The translations under genes and the position numbers were made by a program. Below the pieces are notes generated by a model. That model saw only the letters and a list, made by a program, of their open reading frames with translations. It was not told the DNA's origin and made no database searches. From Clostridia bacterium (lineage in GTDB: Bacteria > Bacillota > Clostridia > Oscillospirales > Acutalibacteraceae), in assembly GCA_017407995.1 (NCBI GenBank), contig JAFQVM010000014.1:149166-213165 (forward strand): 64,000 bases of DNA. Reading direction: 5' to 3'. Positions 1-8,365 of this stretch are shown one piece after another; position 1 is the first letter of the stretch; each line of letters opens with the position of its first letter.

Positions 1-467
1 TTGAACTTATCTGTATCCCCGAACACGAGACGGCTATGCGTCACATGATACAAAGTTGGCAAAAGACTTTTGGGTTAGGTATAAATGTATCAATAACAGC
101 CGTTGAGCGTGAAGAGCTCGATGACCGTGTGTCATCCGGCGATTACCAAATTGCATTAGCACCCGTCCATGCGGATTCTTCTTCTGCCTCCGGCTTCCTA
201 CAGTCGCTGACTTCAAACGGCATTAACAACGTTTTTAACTTCAAAAGCGAATCCTTTGATTCGGCGGTAAATAAAGCTCTGTCGCTAAGCGGCGGCGAAC
301 AGCTTAAAGCCTGCCGTGATGCAGAAGCGGAATTTATAGTCAATGGTGTTGCCCTGCCTTTGTTCTGCTCACCCAGTTACTTTGCTCTTGGCGAGGGTGT
401 CAGCGGACTGTTTGTAAATCCCGAAAACTCAACAGTCAGCTTCTCTGCAGTCACAAGAGAAGATTAA
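1..467 (+). CDS. Peptide-type ABC transporter substrate-binding protein (family 5), C-terminal part
   Basis: The reading frame is open from base 3 and ends at 467, so only about the last 154 residues are present. The pattern of a [YF]-[DQ]-x-A-L-A-P stretch followed by NGINNVFNF and a C-terminal LFVNPENS segment is that of the second lobe of OppA/DppA-like lipoproteins, which capture peptides or similar solutes outside the membrane for an ABC permease. The partner permease and ATPase genes would lie left of the window. Family assignment is by pattern recognition of a fragment, and the substrate cannot be told. The next gene follows after only 14 bases, so it may share the transcript. Confidence 0.72.
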   Translation, partial: ELICIPEHETAMRHMIQSWQKTFGLGINVSITAVEREELDDRVSSGDYQIALAPVHADSSSASGFLQSLTSNGINNVFNFKSESFDSAVNKALSLSGGEQLKACRDAEAEFIVNGVALPLFCSPSYFALGEGVSGLFVNPENSTVSFSAVTRED

Positions 468-481
468 CAAACGGAGAGCCT

Positions 482-988
482 ATGAATAATTGTGTATATC
501 TGAAATACAATTTTAAAATTAAAAATTCTGCTCGCACGGTTTTTGCTGTGACATTATGGATATTGACCGCTCTTTGCCTCGTGGCAATTTTCCTGTTTTC
601 TAACCAGTCGGGTGATGAATCACAGCAGCTGAGCGACGGTCTGTTGGGCTTTTTATTAAAACTTTTGGGTCCGCTTATTGACAGCTTTATCGTGAGAAAA
701 ATTGCGCACTTTTTTGAGTTTCTTGTATTGGCTTTCTGCTTAAGCGGTGCACTGTTTTTTACAAAAAAGCGGTTTTTACCCCTTGCAGCCTTTATTTCAG
801 GTGTGCTTTACGCCGTCAGCGATGAGCTTCATCAGTACTTTGTGCCCGAGCGTGCGTGTCGCTTATTTGATGTTTTTGTTGACTCATGCGGTGTTCTGAC
901 AGGAGTTCTGATTTTCGCAGGTCTTTTGGCGCTGTTTAATTTTGTTTTGCTTAAAAGAAGAAATAAAAGAAAAGTCTCGGTTATATAA
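482..988 (+). CDS. VanZ-like family membrane protein
   Basis: A 168-residue protein with about four membrane segments. It carries the family hallmarks: an FSNQSG motif after the first membrane helix (about residues 40-45), an RKIAHFFEF motif (about 78-86) and a DELHQYFVPER...D motif (about 121-140). VanZ-like proteins are widespread in Firmicutes. One member gives low-level teicoplanin resistance, but the biochemical role of most is unknown. The ATG at 482 has GGAG six bases upstream. The gene follows the binding protein closely and ends inside its own terminator, since the TAA lies at the base of the loop of a perfect hairpin. Confidence 0.85.
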   Translation: MNNCVYLKYNFKIKNSARTVFAVTLWILTALCLVAIFLFSNQSGDESQQLSDGLLGFLLKLLGPLIDSFIVRKIAHFFEFLVLAFCLSGALFFTKKRFLPLAAFISGVLYAVSDELHQYFVPERACRLFDVFVDSCGVLTGVLIFAGLLALFNFVLLKRRNKRKVSVI

Positions 989-1005
989 CCGAGACTTTTC
1001 TTTTT
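971..1005 (+). terminator. Rho-independent terminator overlapping the vanZ-like stop codon
   Basis: Perfect 12-bp stem AAAGTCTCGGTT / AACCGAGACTTT with a four-base ATAT loop, followed by TCTTTTT. The stop codon of the VanZ-like gene (986-988) is within the hairpin. Confidence 0.88.
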
Positions 1006-1042
1006 AAAACGGGGGCAAGAAGATAGTGGTTGTCAAAATTAA

Positions 1043-2245
1043 TTATTCTGCCTGCTTTGAATACTTCTTGAGATAAATAACTCTCATAAGCAGACACTCA
1101 ACAGGATTAATTGGCTTCTGCTTGCCGAAAAGGCCTGAGCCTATGTATGTCATACAGCTTTTCTCTGCAATCATTTCAACCGCACCGGCATTGCTCTCAT
1201 TTGAACCGCAGCAGAGTGCTCCGCCGTCTTTAATAAGCACGCCGTGACGTCCCTTAAGTGCCTTTACAACCTTGTCAGGAGAATCATCCTTTGCACACTT
1301 GAAAGTTCTTCCGATAATCTGTGCGCTGTCATCAAGCTGAGGACGGATTGCCTTGCCCTTCGATGCAACAGCCACAACCTCGGGAGCCTTTGAGTAAAGG
1401 ATAGAATTGATATCTTCACGTGCCTTGTAGATAGCACAATGGGTTGCAGCCATGGGAACACAGCCGTCACCGCTGATTTTACCGGTCGAAAGGTCCATTG
1501 TAAGAGTCAAATCCTTATTGCCTGCCGGATAGAAAACAACTTTTCCGTCGGCATCTCTATATGAGTTGTTATAGCAATCGTTTTCATCATTCACAAGAGC
1601 TTTATCGCCCTTTCCTGCCCACAAAGTGCACATTTCGCTCAAATCTTCAGCCTTTTTGGAAACGGTCTTTTCAAACTTGTCGAGAATATAAAGAGCGCTT
1701 TCTCTTTCGAGAGTTGCAGAAACGTTGAACGCTTCCTCGCTGTCAGCACCGAAGCATACAGCGCCGTGATGCGCCATAATAACAGCCTTTGAATTCTTGT
1801 CTGCATTAAGGGCAGCAATTACGCCTTTCTTGAGCTTCTTTGTGCCCGGCAGACCGTAGGAAGCAAGCAAAACTCGCTCGCCGATAACCTCACGTCCCTT
1901 TTCAGAGAGCATGGGGATTCCGTCTGCAGTAGCGCTGACGATTGAAGCAAACTTCTGGTGAGTATGTATAACAAAACCTGCTTCGGGGTGTGCCTTATAA
2001 ACCTCAGCGTGAACGCCCTTTTCAGAAGAGGGCTTGACATCTCCGCTATACTCAAGAGTGTCTATGGACACCTCAACTATATCATCAGGGGTAAGTCCGT
2101 CATAGGCTTTTCCGCTCGGGGTGATAACAAAGCTCTTATCGTTTACACGGCAGCTTACATTTCCCCAGGTTCTTGCAATAAGGCCTGTTGCAACAAGCTT
2201 TTTACCGGCTTCGATAACTTCTTTTTTTGCAGTCAAAATATCCAT
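1043..2245 (-). CDS. Tandem class II aldolase/adducin-fold protein
   Basis: Counting from the ATG at 2245, which is preceded by AAAGGATGG, the protein has 400 residues. The N-terminal half shows the zinc aldolase pattern: GNVS (28-31), TPSG (42-45), SSE (73-75), HTH (94-96) and HHG (159-161), the metal ligands and catalytic acid of L-fuculose/L-ribulose-phosphate aldolases and epimerases. The C-terminal half repeats the fold (THCAIYKARED, later GRHGVLIKDG) but the HTH pair is replaced by SKAP, so it probably lacks zinc and catalysis. Family members cleave or epimerise sugar phosphates. The substrate is unknown here, and no sugar kinase or isomerase lies beside it. Confidence 0.8.
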   Translation of the reverse strand: MDILTAKKEVIEAGKKLVATGLIARTWGNVSCRVNDKSFVITPSGKAYDGLTPDDIVEVSIDTLEYSGDVKPSSEKGVHAEVYKAHPEAGFVIHTHQKFASIVSATADGIPMLSEKGREVIGERVLLASYGLPGTKKLKKGVIAALNADKNSKAVIMAHHGAVCFGADSEEAFNVSATLERESALYILDKFEKTVSKKAEDLSEMCTLWAGKGDKALVNDENDCYNNSYRDADGKVVFYPAGNKDLTLTMDLSTGKISGDGCVPMAATHCAIYKAREDINSILYSKAPEVVAVASKGKAIRPQLDDSAQIIGRTFKCAKDDSPDKVVKALKGRHGVLIKDGGALCCGSNESNAGAVEMIAEKSCMTYIGSGLFGKQKPINPVECLLMRVIYLKKYSKQAE

Positions 2246-2339
2246 GAAGACCATCCTTTCAACCCTTGCTTTTTGAAGCAAGGAGTATTTTTGTACTCCG
2301 GTTCAATTATAGCTCATAATACGCAGAAAAGTCAATATA

Positions 2340-2372
2340 TAAAACACAGCCGATGATTAGTATCATCGGCTG
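2340..2372 (-). terminator. Terminator after the deacetylase gene
   Basis: Perfect 10-bp stem CAGCCGATGA / TCATCGGCTG (2347-2372) with a six-base loop. On the minus strand it is followed by TGTTTTATAT, placing it 10 bases downstream of the deacetylase stop. Confidence 0.82.
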
Positions 2373-2381
2373 AAATCATGT

Positions 2382-3404
2382 TCATTTGGGAAACTGAGTA
2401 AGTGCACGGAACTCATATCCCTGCTGTCTTGCCCAGTCTATTATATCCCCCAGCGCTTCTGCATTGTCGGGAGACACGGAGTGCAGAAGTATAATAGCAC
2501 CGGGATGAAGCCTTGAAGTAACCGTTTTGAAAGCATATTCCTTGCCCTTGATGTCGCTTACATCCCAGTCCGCATAGGCTACTGACCAGAACACAGACTT
2601 AAATCCGACAGAAGAAACCAAGTCAAGTGCCGAATCACTGTAAGACCCCGCAGGGAATCGGAAAAACTTAGAGGTATATCCGAAATGCTCACGCAGATAG
2701 TTATCGCACTCCTCAATTTCCTTTGCCATCTGAGTGCGGTCGATTTTTGAAAAATCAGGGTGCGTAGTCGAGTGGTTTCCGACTATATGGCCCTCCTTTA
2801 TCATTCGGGCTGTAAGCTCCGGCTCAGCTTTGATATTTGACAATGTGCAGAAAAAAGCAGCAGGAACTTGTTTTTCCTTAAGAGTATTAAGCACTTTCGA
2901 CGTATAACCGTTTTCCCATCCGCAGTCAAAAGTGAGATACAAAACTTTTTCCTTAGTTTTTGTATCTATTGAAACAGCATCAAACTTTTTTTCAATAAAA
3001 TACTTCTGTGCGTTTAATGAGTTGTCGTGCGGCACGCCGTTTTGTGATACGCCGTAGCTGTATCCTACGGTAGTGGTGGACAGACCACGTGTGTTATTCG
3101 GGTCAGAAGCAGTCAGCGTTATTTTCGGCAGCGGCGCATAGCCTGTATAGGTTTTTGACGAGGAATCGGGCTTTCCGGTAACGCCGTTGGAGTTTGCTTT
3201 CGCTGTGGTGGTTTCAGGCTTGGCAACAACAGTTGTTTCAGGCAAAGTGGTAGAATCGTTTTCCGTCTTTTTCTCCCCGGTAACAGGAGCGTTGCCCTGA
3301 GTGATATCGCTTGTGTCAGCCATGTTGCCGTCTAAAGTGCATGAACACAAAACAGCGCAAAGCGCAAGACACAGAGCTATAATTGCAAGAGTCTGTTTTT
3401 TCAT
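2382..3404 (-). CDS. PdaA-like polysaccharide deacetylase lipoprotein (CE4)
   Basis: 340 residues. The N-terminus is a lipoprotein signal (MKK, hydrophobic run, LCSC with Cys22 as lipidation site), followed by a Thr/Ser-rich spacer to about residue 90 and a NodB-type deacetylase domain to the end. The domain shows LTFDCGWENGYT, GNHSTTHPD (metal-binding His pair), RFPAGSYS and a C-terminal ILLHSVS. The TFDxGxENGYT form is that of PdaA, which removes N-acetyl from muramic acid during muramic-delta-lactam formation in spore cortex; here Cys replaces the usual second Asp/Asn. It is therefore a surface-anchored cell-wall deacetylase, single gene, with its own terminator. A sporulation role is inference. 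Confidence 0.85.
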   Translation of the reverse strand: MKKQTLAIIALCLALCAVLCSCTLDGNMADTSDITQGNAPVTGEKKTENDSTTLPETTVVAKPETTTAKANSNGVTGKPDSSSKTYTGYAPLPKITLTASDPNNTRGLSTTTVGYSYGVSQNGVPHDNSLNAQKYFIEKKFDAVSIDTKTKEKVLYLTFDCGWENGYTSKVLNTLKEKQVPAAFFCTLSNIKAEPELTARMIKEGHIVGNHSTTHPDFSKIDRTQMAKEIEECDNYLREHFGYTSKFFRFPAGSYSDSALDLVSSVGFKSVFWSVAYADWDVSDIKGKEYAFKTVTSRLHPGAIILLHSVSPDNAEALGDIIDWARQQGYEFRALTQFPK

Positions 3405-3530
3405 AAACTTACATTCCTTTCACTTTAAACCTCCGGAAAATCCTCCGTACGGTTTGATGTTTTATTGTCATCAATTTCATAGTTTATTATGTGTCAAAAA
3501 ACATGAAAGGTGCAAAATTTTTAATATTTT

Positions 3531-4007
3531 TTAAAGATACATTTCCATTAAGCCAACCGTAAACGGAAGCTGTTTAAAAAGTTTTGTTTTCTTAAAAACA
3601 AACCCGTTTTTTCTATACCAATTTTTTAAAACTGTGTTTTCATCTATTATACCAATTTCAATTTTTTTGCCTGCATAAGAAACAGCAACTTTCCGTCCGT
3701 GCTCAATAAGCTTTGACCCAATTCCGCAATGGCGAAACTCAGGCAACACGCAGAGTTTTTCAAATTCAAATATGCCTTTTCCTTTTGGCAAGATTGCCAT
3801 AAACCCCACAGGAGTGCCGTCATATACATAAACAAACATCTCACCACCGTTTTTTGAAATATCAAAAAGTTTATCGGCGGTTATAAATGCTGGATTTGAC
3901 GGACAGTTTTCAGGCGTAATCGAGAACTTTTCTGCTATATCCGCAAACGCTTTTCTGATAAGCTGAACACAACTGTCTATATCATTGTCAGTTACAGGTT
4001 TTATCAT
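3531..4007 (-). CDS. GNAT-family N-acetyltransferase
   Basis: 158 residues with the GNAT core: beta-strand GFMAILPKGKGIFEFEKL, then the acetyl-CoA loop EFRHCGIGSKLIEHG (R/Q-x-x-G-x-G/A pattern, about residues 94-108), and a late NWYRKNGF motif. Such enzymes transfer acetyl from acetyl-CoA to amines of proteins or small molecules, and the target cannot be inferred. It ends 19 bases before the next minus-strand gene region begins on its left and starts 19 bases after the membrane protein stop, so the two may be co-transcribed. Confidence 0.82.
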   Translation of the reverse strand: MIKPVTDNDIDSCVQLIRKAFADIAEKFSITPENCPSNPAFITADKLFDISKNGGEMFVYVYDGTPVGFMAILPKGKGIFEFEKLCVLPEFRHCGIGSKLIEHGRKVAVSYAGKKIEIGIIDENTVLKNWYRKNGFVFKKTKLFKQLPFTVGLMEMYL

Positions 4008-4025
4008 AGCTCCACCTTTTTATCG

Positions 4026-4838
4026 TTAATCAGGATTCAGATATCCTATTTTATCAAGAATTTTATTGACCTCATTTTTATCTTCAGCATCACAGTATGC
4101 ATACACCGCAGTGTGTCCGACATACAGCGCAACATTATATTTTTCAAACGCTTCTATCGAATAAAAACAGTAATTTGCCACCCTGTGTTCTATCTCTATT
4201 GCATGTGCACTGTTATACTCTCCGATAATTTTTTTATACGCCTGAGTGTATATGTTTTGTGCGCCGCCGTCGTCTTTAAACTCAAAAAACTCAAAGTGTA
4301 TACCGTCTTTTTCAAAGGCTATACACTGAATAAGATTTTTCTCAAAACCCTTGTCCTTACTTATATAAACATCCGTTACATCTACCGGTGTATATCCCTG
4401 CTCAACAACGGCATCCCATGTCTGGTCGGATGTGGCAACGGCTTTTGGTTCTGTGGTGAATTTGAGTATCACAAATATAAACAGTACAAAAGCACCAAGA
4501 ATGATTACCGCCCTTATAATATCTTTAGGTCCGGTTTTTACTTTCGGACGTGAATATCCCCTTGTCGTTCTGTAACTTCCTCTGGGCACCTCATAAGTTT
4601 CAGATTCCACTGCGTCTGCGGAACGACGTTCCCATCTTTTCTGAACAAATTTAACCATACCGCCTGACATCGCCCAGACAAGAACGCCTGCAAAAAGAGA
4701 CATGAATATTGTGATAGCAACACCTTGAAGAATCGGCATAGGTACATCGGGCGTGGTAAGGATGTTATACCAATTTACGAATATAAACACGACTGCAAAA
4801 CCGATTACAAGAATTTGTCCGATATTTTTTCTAATCAT
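4026..4838 (-). CDS. Uncharacterised three-helix membrane protein
   Basis: I do not recognise a family. With the ATG at 4838, chosen because AAGGAG lies six bases upstream, the protein has 270 residues. It has two hydrophobic helices in the first 60 residues, a basic cytosolic stretch rich in Arg/Lys/Tyr, a third helix (IIRAVIILGAFVLFIFVIL) and a soluble C-terminal domain of about 140 residues, predicted outside. No catalytic motif is visible. A TTGACA at 4886-4891 (minus strand) could serve as a -35 element, but the matching -10 is weak. Upstream lies a strong promoter followed by a terminator-like hairpin, so expression may be attenuated. Confidence 0.6.
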   Translation of the reverse strand: MIRKNIGQILVIGFAVVFIFVNWYNILTTPDVPMPILQGVAITIFMSLFAGVLVWAMSGGMVKFVQKRWERRSADAVESETYEVPRGSYRTTRGYSRPKVKTGPKDIIRAVIILGAFVLFIFVILKFTTEPKAVATSDQTWDAVVEQGYTPVDVTDVYISKDKGFEKNLIQCIAFEKDGIHFEFFEFKDDGGAQNIYTQAYKKIIGEYNSAHAIEIEHRVANYCFYSIEAFEKYNVALYVGHTAVYAYCDAEDKNEVNKILDKIGYLNPD

Positions 4839-4890
4839 CATATACTCCTTATAAAAAGCTTTATCTGACAAATAATATTTTTCGGTGTCA

Positions 4891-5010
4891 AGAATAAAAA
4901 ACCACGTGAAACTGAATTTTTCATTTCACGTGTTATATCATGACAAACCTGATTAAAAAGACTGTTGTTTTCTCAAAAAGAACAGAAAATCTTACAGTTG
5001 GGAAATACCA
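4891..5010 (-). ncRNA. Candidate small RNA or attenuated leader
   Basis: A minus-strand promoter at 5017-5044 would start transcription near 5010. The next 120 bases contain a small TTGG...CCAA hairpin, an ACTGT...ACAGT stem enclosing GTTCTTTT/AAAACAAC, and then a 9-bp stem CACGTGAAA / TTTCACGTG (4903-4932) followed on this strand by GGTTTTTTATT, a good terminator. No open reading frame of note fits. It is either an independent short RNA or a leader that terminates before the membrane protein at 4838. I recognise no known riboswitch class. Confidence 0.4.
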
Positions 5011-5016
5011 ATTTAT

Positions 5017-5044
5017 ATTATATCACAATAACCAATAAAATCAA
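5017..5044 (-). promoter_or_regulatory. Minus-strand sigma-A type promoter
   Basis: TTGATT (5044-5039), 16-base spacer, TATAAT (5022-5017), with a TG just upstream of the -10. It drives the candidate RNA or leader described at 4891-5010. Confidence 0.55.
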
Positions 5045-5086
5045 TCCCTTATTGCCAAATTTTGACTTTGTGCGCCGCATTTTACA

Positions 5087-5116
5087 TTGACATTATGCAG
5101 TCGCATGGGATATAAT
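5087..5116 (+). promoter_or_regulatory. Sigma-A promoter of the CofE-like/guaA transcript
   Basis: Consensus TTGACA (5087-5092), 18-base spacer, TATAAT (5111-5116). The start would be near 5123, leaving a leader of about 105 bases before the gene at 5228. The leader holds a small GGCTG/CAGCC hairpin close to the ribosome site but no riboswitch I recognise. Confidence 0.8.
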
Positions 5117-5227
5117 TTATAAGTGTTGGATTTTTTATGCAGATGCAAAAAACAGCATCCGTATATCAATCAAATTGCTATTTTTGCGGCTGTGTTTTGC
5201 AGCCCTTAAAGAAAGGACTTATAGATA

Positions 5228-6427
5228 ATGGACAAGAAAGAACGTAAAGTCGGTACATTGTCAATGGGTATTCGTTGCCCCATCATTCGCCAGGGTGATG
5301 ACCTTGCTCAGATTGTTACAAACAGCGTCCTTGAAGCTGCTGAGTCAGAGGGCTTCGCTCTTCGTGACAGAGATGTAATTTCAATTACTGAGTCTATCGT
5401 CGCAAGAGCACAGGGCAACTACGTATCAATTGAAAACATCGCTACTGATGTTAAGGCAAAAACAGGCGGAGAAACCGTCGGTGTTATTTTCCCGATTCTC
5501 TCCCGTAACCGTTTTGCAATTTGTCTTAAGGGTATCGCCAGCGGAGTTAAGAAGGTAGTTCTTATGCTCAGCTATCCTTCAGACGAGGTTGGTAATGAGC
5601 TTGTAAGCCTTGATAAAATCGATGCAGCGGGTGTTAATCCCTACAGTGATGTTCTTTCTCTTGAAAAATACCGTGAGCTGTTCGGCAAGAATCTTCATGA
5701 GTTCACAGGTGTTGACTATGTCGAGTACTACGGCGACATTGTCCGTTCGTGCGGCGCAGAGGTAGAATTCGTTTTCGCAAATCAGGCAAAAACAATTCTT
5801 GACTACACAGACTGTGTTATTAACTGTGATATTCACACTCGTGCCCGTACAAAGAGAATTCTCAAAGCTGCAGGCGCTAAGACAGTTCTTGGCCTTGATG
5901 AAATAATGACCGCTCCTATTGACGGCAGCGGCTATAATGAGAACTACGGTCTTCTCGGCTCAAACAAGTCAACTGAGGATACAGTTAAGCTCTTCCCCAG
6001 AGACTGCAAACAGCTTGTTCTTGATATTCAGGAAAATGTCCTCAAGGCAACGGGCAAGCACGTTGAGGTAATGGTCTACGGCGACGGTGCTTTTAAGGAC
6101 CCCAAAGGAAAGATTTGGGAACTTGCAGACCCGGTTGTATCCCCTGCTTTTACAGACGGTCTTGTCGGAACACCCAACGAGCTTAAGCTTAAGTACCTCG
6201 CAGATAACGATTTCAAAGACCTCTCCGGCGAAGAGCTTAAAAAGGCTATCTCCGAATCCATTAAAGAAAAGCAGAGCAATCTTGTCGGCAATATGGCTTC
6301 GCAGGGAACAACTCCTCGTCAGCTGACTGACCTTATCGGTTCTCTTTGTGACCTTACGAGCGGTTCTGGCGATAAGGGTACTCCTGTTGTTCTTGTTCAG
6401 GGTTACTTTGATAACTATACAAACTAA
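5228..6427 (+). CDS. CofE-like F420-0:glutamate ligase family protein
   Basis: 399 residues, starting at an ATG with GAAAGGA upstream. The N-terminal pattern (PII-x-x-GDDLAQIV, DRDVISITESIVARAQG) and the central D-x-HTRART and GYNENYG segments resemble the CofE ligase family, which adds glutamate to coenzyme F420-0 using GTP and metal. No other F420 gene is visible and such bacteria are not known to make F420, so the substrate is probably different. Codon use is strongly optimised (few rare codons), suggesting high expression. It is followed 30 bases later by the GMP synthase gene and probably shares its promoter, a linkage that hints at purine or glutamate/ammonia metabolism but does not prove it. 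Confidence 0.68.
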   Translation: MDKKERKVGTLSMGIRCPIIRQGDDLAQIVTNSVLEAAESEGFALRDRDVISITESIVARAQGNYVSIENIATDVKAKTGGETVGVIFPILSRNRFAICLKGIASGVKKVVLMLSYPSDEVGNELVSLDKIDAAGVNPYSDVLSLEKYRELFGKNLHEFTGVDYVEYYGDIVRSCGAEVEFVFANQAKTILDYTDCVINCDIHTRARTKRILKAAGAKTVLGLDEIMTAPIDGSGYNENYGLLGSNKSTEDTVKLFPRDCKQLVLDIQENVLKATGKHVEVMVYGDGAFKDPKGKIWELADPVVSPAFTDGLVGTPNELKLKYLADNDFKDLSGEELKKAISESIKEKQSNLVGNMASQGTTPRQLTDLIGSLCDLTSGSGDKGTPVVLVQGYFDNYTN

Positions 6428-6457
6428 TATATATGCACCCCTTAAGGAGGAGTTAAA

Positions 6458-7438
6458 ATGGATACAAACAAAAGACCGGATTCCATGGAAAGAATTACTA
6501 CCGCTGAATTAGCGAGCGCTTTTATTGACGAGCAGGTCAAGGCTGTTCGTGAGCAGGTGGGCGACAAAAAAGTTCTTCTTGCACTTTCAGGCGGCGTCGA
6601 TTCTTCTGTTGTGGCAGCACTTCTCATAAAGGCTATCGGCAAGCAGCTTGTCTGCGTTCATGTTAACCACGGCCTGATGCGTAAGGGTGAAAGCGAAGAG
6701 GTTATCGAGGTTTTCCGCAATCAGCTTGATGCAAACCTTATTTATGTCGATGCTACAGACCGCTTCCTCAGCCTTCTCGAAAATGTTGAGGCTCCTGAAA
6801 CAAAGAGAAAAATTATCGGCGGCGAGTTTATAAAAGTTTTTGACGAAGAAGCAAGTAAGCTTGAGGGCATCTCTTTCCTCGCACAGGGCACTATCTACCC
6901 CGACATCTTAGAGTCTGACGGAGTTAAGGCTCACCACAATGTCGGCGGTCTGCCTGAAGATATGGCTATGGAGCTTGTCGAGCCCGTAAAGCTTCTCTAT
7001 AAAGACGAAGTAAGAGTTGTCGGCGAAGCGCTCGGCCTTCCCCATGCAATGGTCTACCGTCAGCCGTTCCCCGGCCCCGGACTCGGAGTCCGCTGCCTTG
7101 GCGCTATCACTCGTGACCGACTTCACGCTCTTCGTGAGGCAGATGCTATTCTCCGTGAGGAGTTCGACAATTGCGGACTTGCAGAAAAGGTATGGCAGTA
7201 CTTTATCGCAGTTCCCGACATGAAGAGTGTCGGCGTTAAGGACAGTAAGAGATATGAAGGCTGGCCGGCAATCATTCGTGCTGTCAACACCACAGACGCT
7301 ATGACCGCAACAATTGAAGAAATTCCCTACGACGTTCTTCATAAAATTACAGACAGAATTACACATGAGGTAGACGGCATCAACCGTGTCCTCTTTGACC
7401 TCACTCCAAAGCCCATAGGCACAATTGAGTGGGAATAA
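6458..7438 (+). CDS. guaA: GMP synthase, ATP-pyrophosphatase subunit without glutaminase domain
   Basis: 326 residues covering only the synthetase half of GuaA: SGGVDSSVVA P-loop (about residues 44-53), HVNHGLMRKGE, the HHNVGGLPE stretch, PFPGPGLGVR, and the C-terminal dimer domain ending in KPIGTIEWE. It converts XMP, ATP and ammonia to GMP. The glutamine amidotransferase domain of about 190 residues, normally fused at the N-terminus in bacteria, is absent; instead there is a short unrelated leader of about 20 residues. The start is secure because AAGGAGGAG precedes the ATG. It may use free ammonia or a separate glutaminase subunit encoded elsewhere, as in archaea. Confidence 0.9.
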   Translation: MDTNKRPDSMERITTAELASAFIDEQVKAVREQVGDKKVLLALSGGVDSSVVAALLIKAIGKQLVCVHVNHGLMRKGESEEVIEVFRNQLDANLIYVDATDRFLSLLENVEAPETKRKIIGGEFIKVFDEEASKLEGISFLAQGTIYPDILESDGVKAHHNVGGLPEDMAMELVEPVKLLYKDEVRVVGEALGLPHAMVYRQPFPGPGLGVRCLGAITRDRLHALREADAILREEFDNCGLAEKVWQYFIAVPDMKSVGVKDSKRYEGWPAIIRAVNTTDAMTATIEEIPYDVLHKITDRITHEVDGINRVLFDLTPKPIGTIEWE

Positions 7439-7542
7439 TAGTAATTGGCTTACAATTGCCCGAAAACGCTTATGAACAAATGGGTTTTTGGGCAAATTTT
7501 GTTTTTTGGGTGTTTCTACCACACCAAAAAAGGAGTTTTTCT

Positions 7543-8226
7543 ATGAGCACAAAGTTGATAATATATCTGATTATTTTGTTCTTTGCCCTTTTGTTTCTTG
7601 GCTTTGGTTGCAATTTCCTCTTGTTCCGGCAGGATAGAGATGAAAAAAAAAGCAAGCATTTCTTTACCAGCGAGCGGCTACTCGTCTTTTTCATTGAGAT
7701 TTTGATTGCGGTCATCGGTTTTGGTGTTACACTATTCATCACCAACGCCTACGAAAGACAAGTTGAAAAAGATAAGGCGCTACAGATGCTGGAGCAGGTC
7801 GTTGTCTATACGGAAAATCAAGTCATCGACGAAAGAAATTATTTGAGGATGTACGACAAAGGCGAAATTAAAGCCAATGTATTCTTAAATAGCAGTGTGG
7901 TCAACACAGATTATTACGAAAGCATTTTGACCAACGAGTTTATTCTACAGAACGCAAACATGAAAACCCACGGTGAGATTATGCGGTATCTCGTCTGGAT
8001 AGAGCAATCCACCACCCTGGCTAAGGAAGCAACCGACGAAAGCTATATGCGGGCAGAAATGTACTGGCGGTATGCATATTTTTTAAAGTTTTACAATCTG
8101 TTGGCCATCAGTTATGATGAACTGAACTCAACTATTACGGAGGAAGAAGCAGCAGAACTGTGTGAAAAAATTTGTCAGCGTTCGTTAAATGATGAAATCA
8201 AAGTGTATGAAAGCGCAAAAAAATAA
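7543..8226 (+). CDS. Uncharacterised two-helix membrane protein
   Basis: I do not recognise this gene. 227 residues from the ATG at 7543, which has AAAGGAG seven bases upstream; a longer upstream frame is unlikely because it lacks a ribosome site. Two membrane helices (about residues 5-27 and 45-67) separated by a short charged loop are followed by a soluble helical domain of about 160 residues rich in Glu, Tyr and Asn. Codon choice is less optimised than in guaA upstream, which suggests accessory origin. It ends before a bidirectional terminator. Similar small anchored helical proteins occur in mobile islands, but no function can be assigned. Confidence 0.62.
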   Translation: MSTKLIIYLIILFFALLFLGFGCNFLLFRQDRDEKKSKHFFTSERLLVFFIEILIAVIGFGVTLFITNAYERQVEKDKALQMLEQVVVYTENQVIDERNYLRMYDKGEIKANVFLNSSVVNTDYYESILTNEFILQNANMKTHGEIMRYLVWIEQSTTLAKEATDESYMRAEMYWRYAYFLKFYNLLAISYDELNSTITEEEAAELCEKICQRSLNDEIKVYESAKK

Positions 8227-8321
8227 TCTTATACATAAACCCAAACAGCACAAGCGTTGACATGCCTCAATTTTGAGGTTTCAGAAATGCTCCGTGACAA
8301 CATTTGAATTATATAAAAGTT

Positions 8322-8360
8322 AAGAGCTAACCGATTTTATAGTCAGTTAGCTCTTTTTGT
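8322..8360. terminator. Bidirectional terminator between converging genes
   Basis: Perfect 10-bp stem AAGAGCTAAC / GTTAGCTCTT (8322-8331, 8346-8355) with TTTTTGTTTT on the plus side. It lies between the converging membrane protein and AraC-family genes. Confidence 0.8.
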
Positions 8361-8365
8361 TTTGC

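Noticed and set aside
4903-4932. CACGTGAAA and TTTCACGTG arms resemble parS half-sites.
   Set aside because: Neither arm has the full TGTTTCACGTGAAACA; the arms are 12 bases apart and make a terminator stem on the minus strand. The real parS sites are at 49351 and 51612.
5228-6427. Evidence for an F420 coenzyme pathway.
   Set aside because: Only the CofE-like ligase is present; no CofC, CofD, CofG or CofH gene is seen in the window, so F420 synthesis is not claimed.
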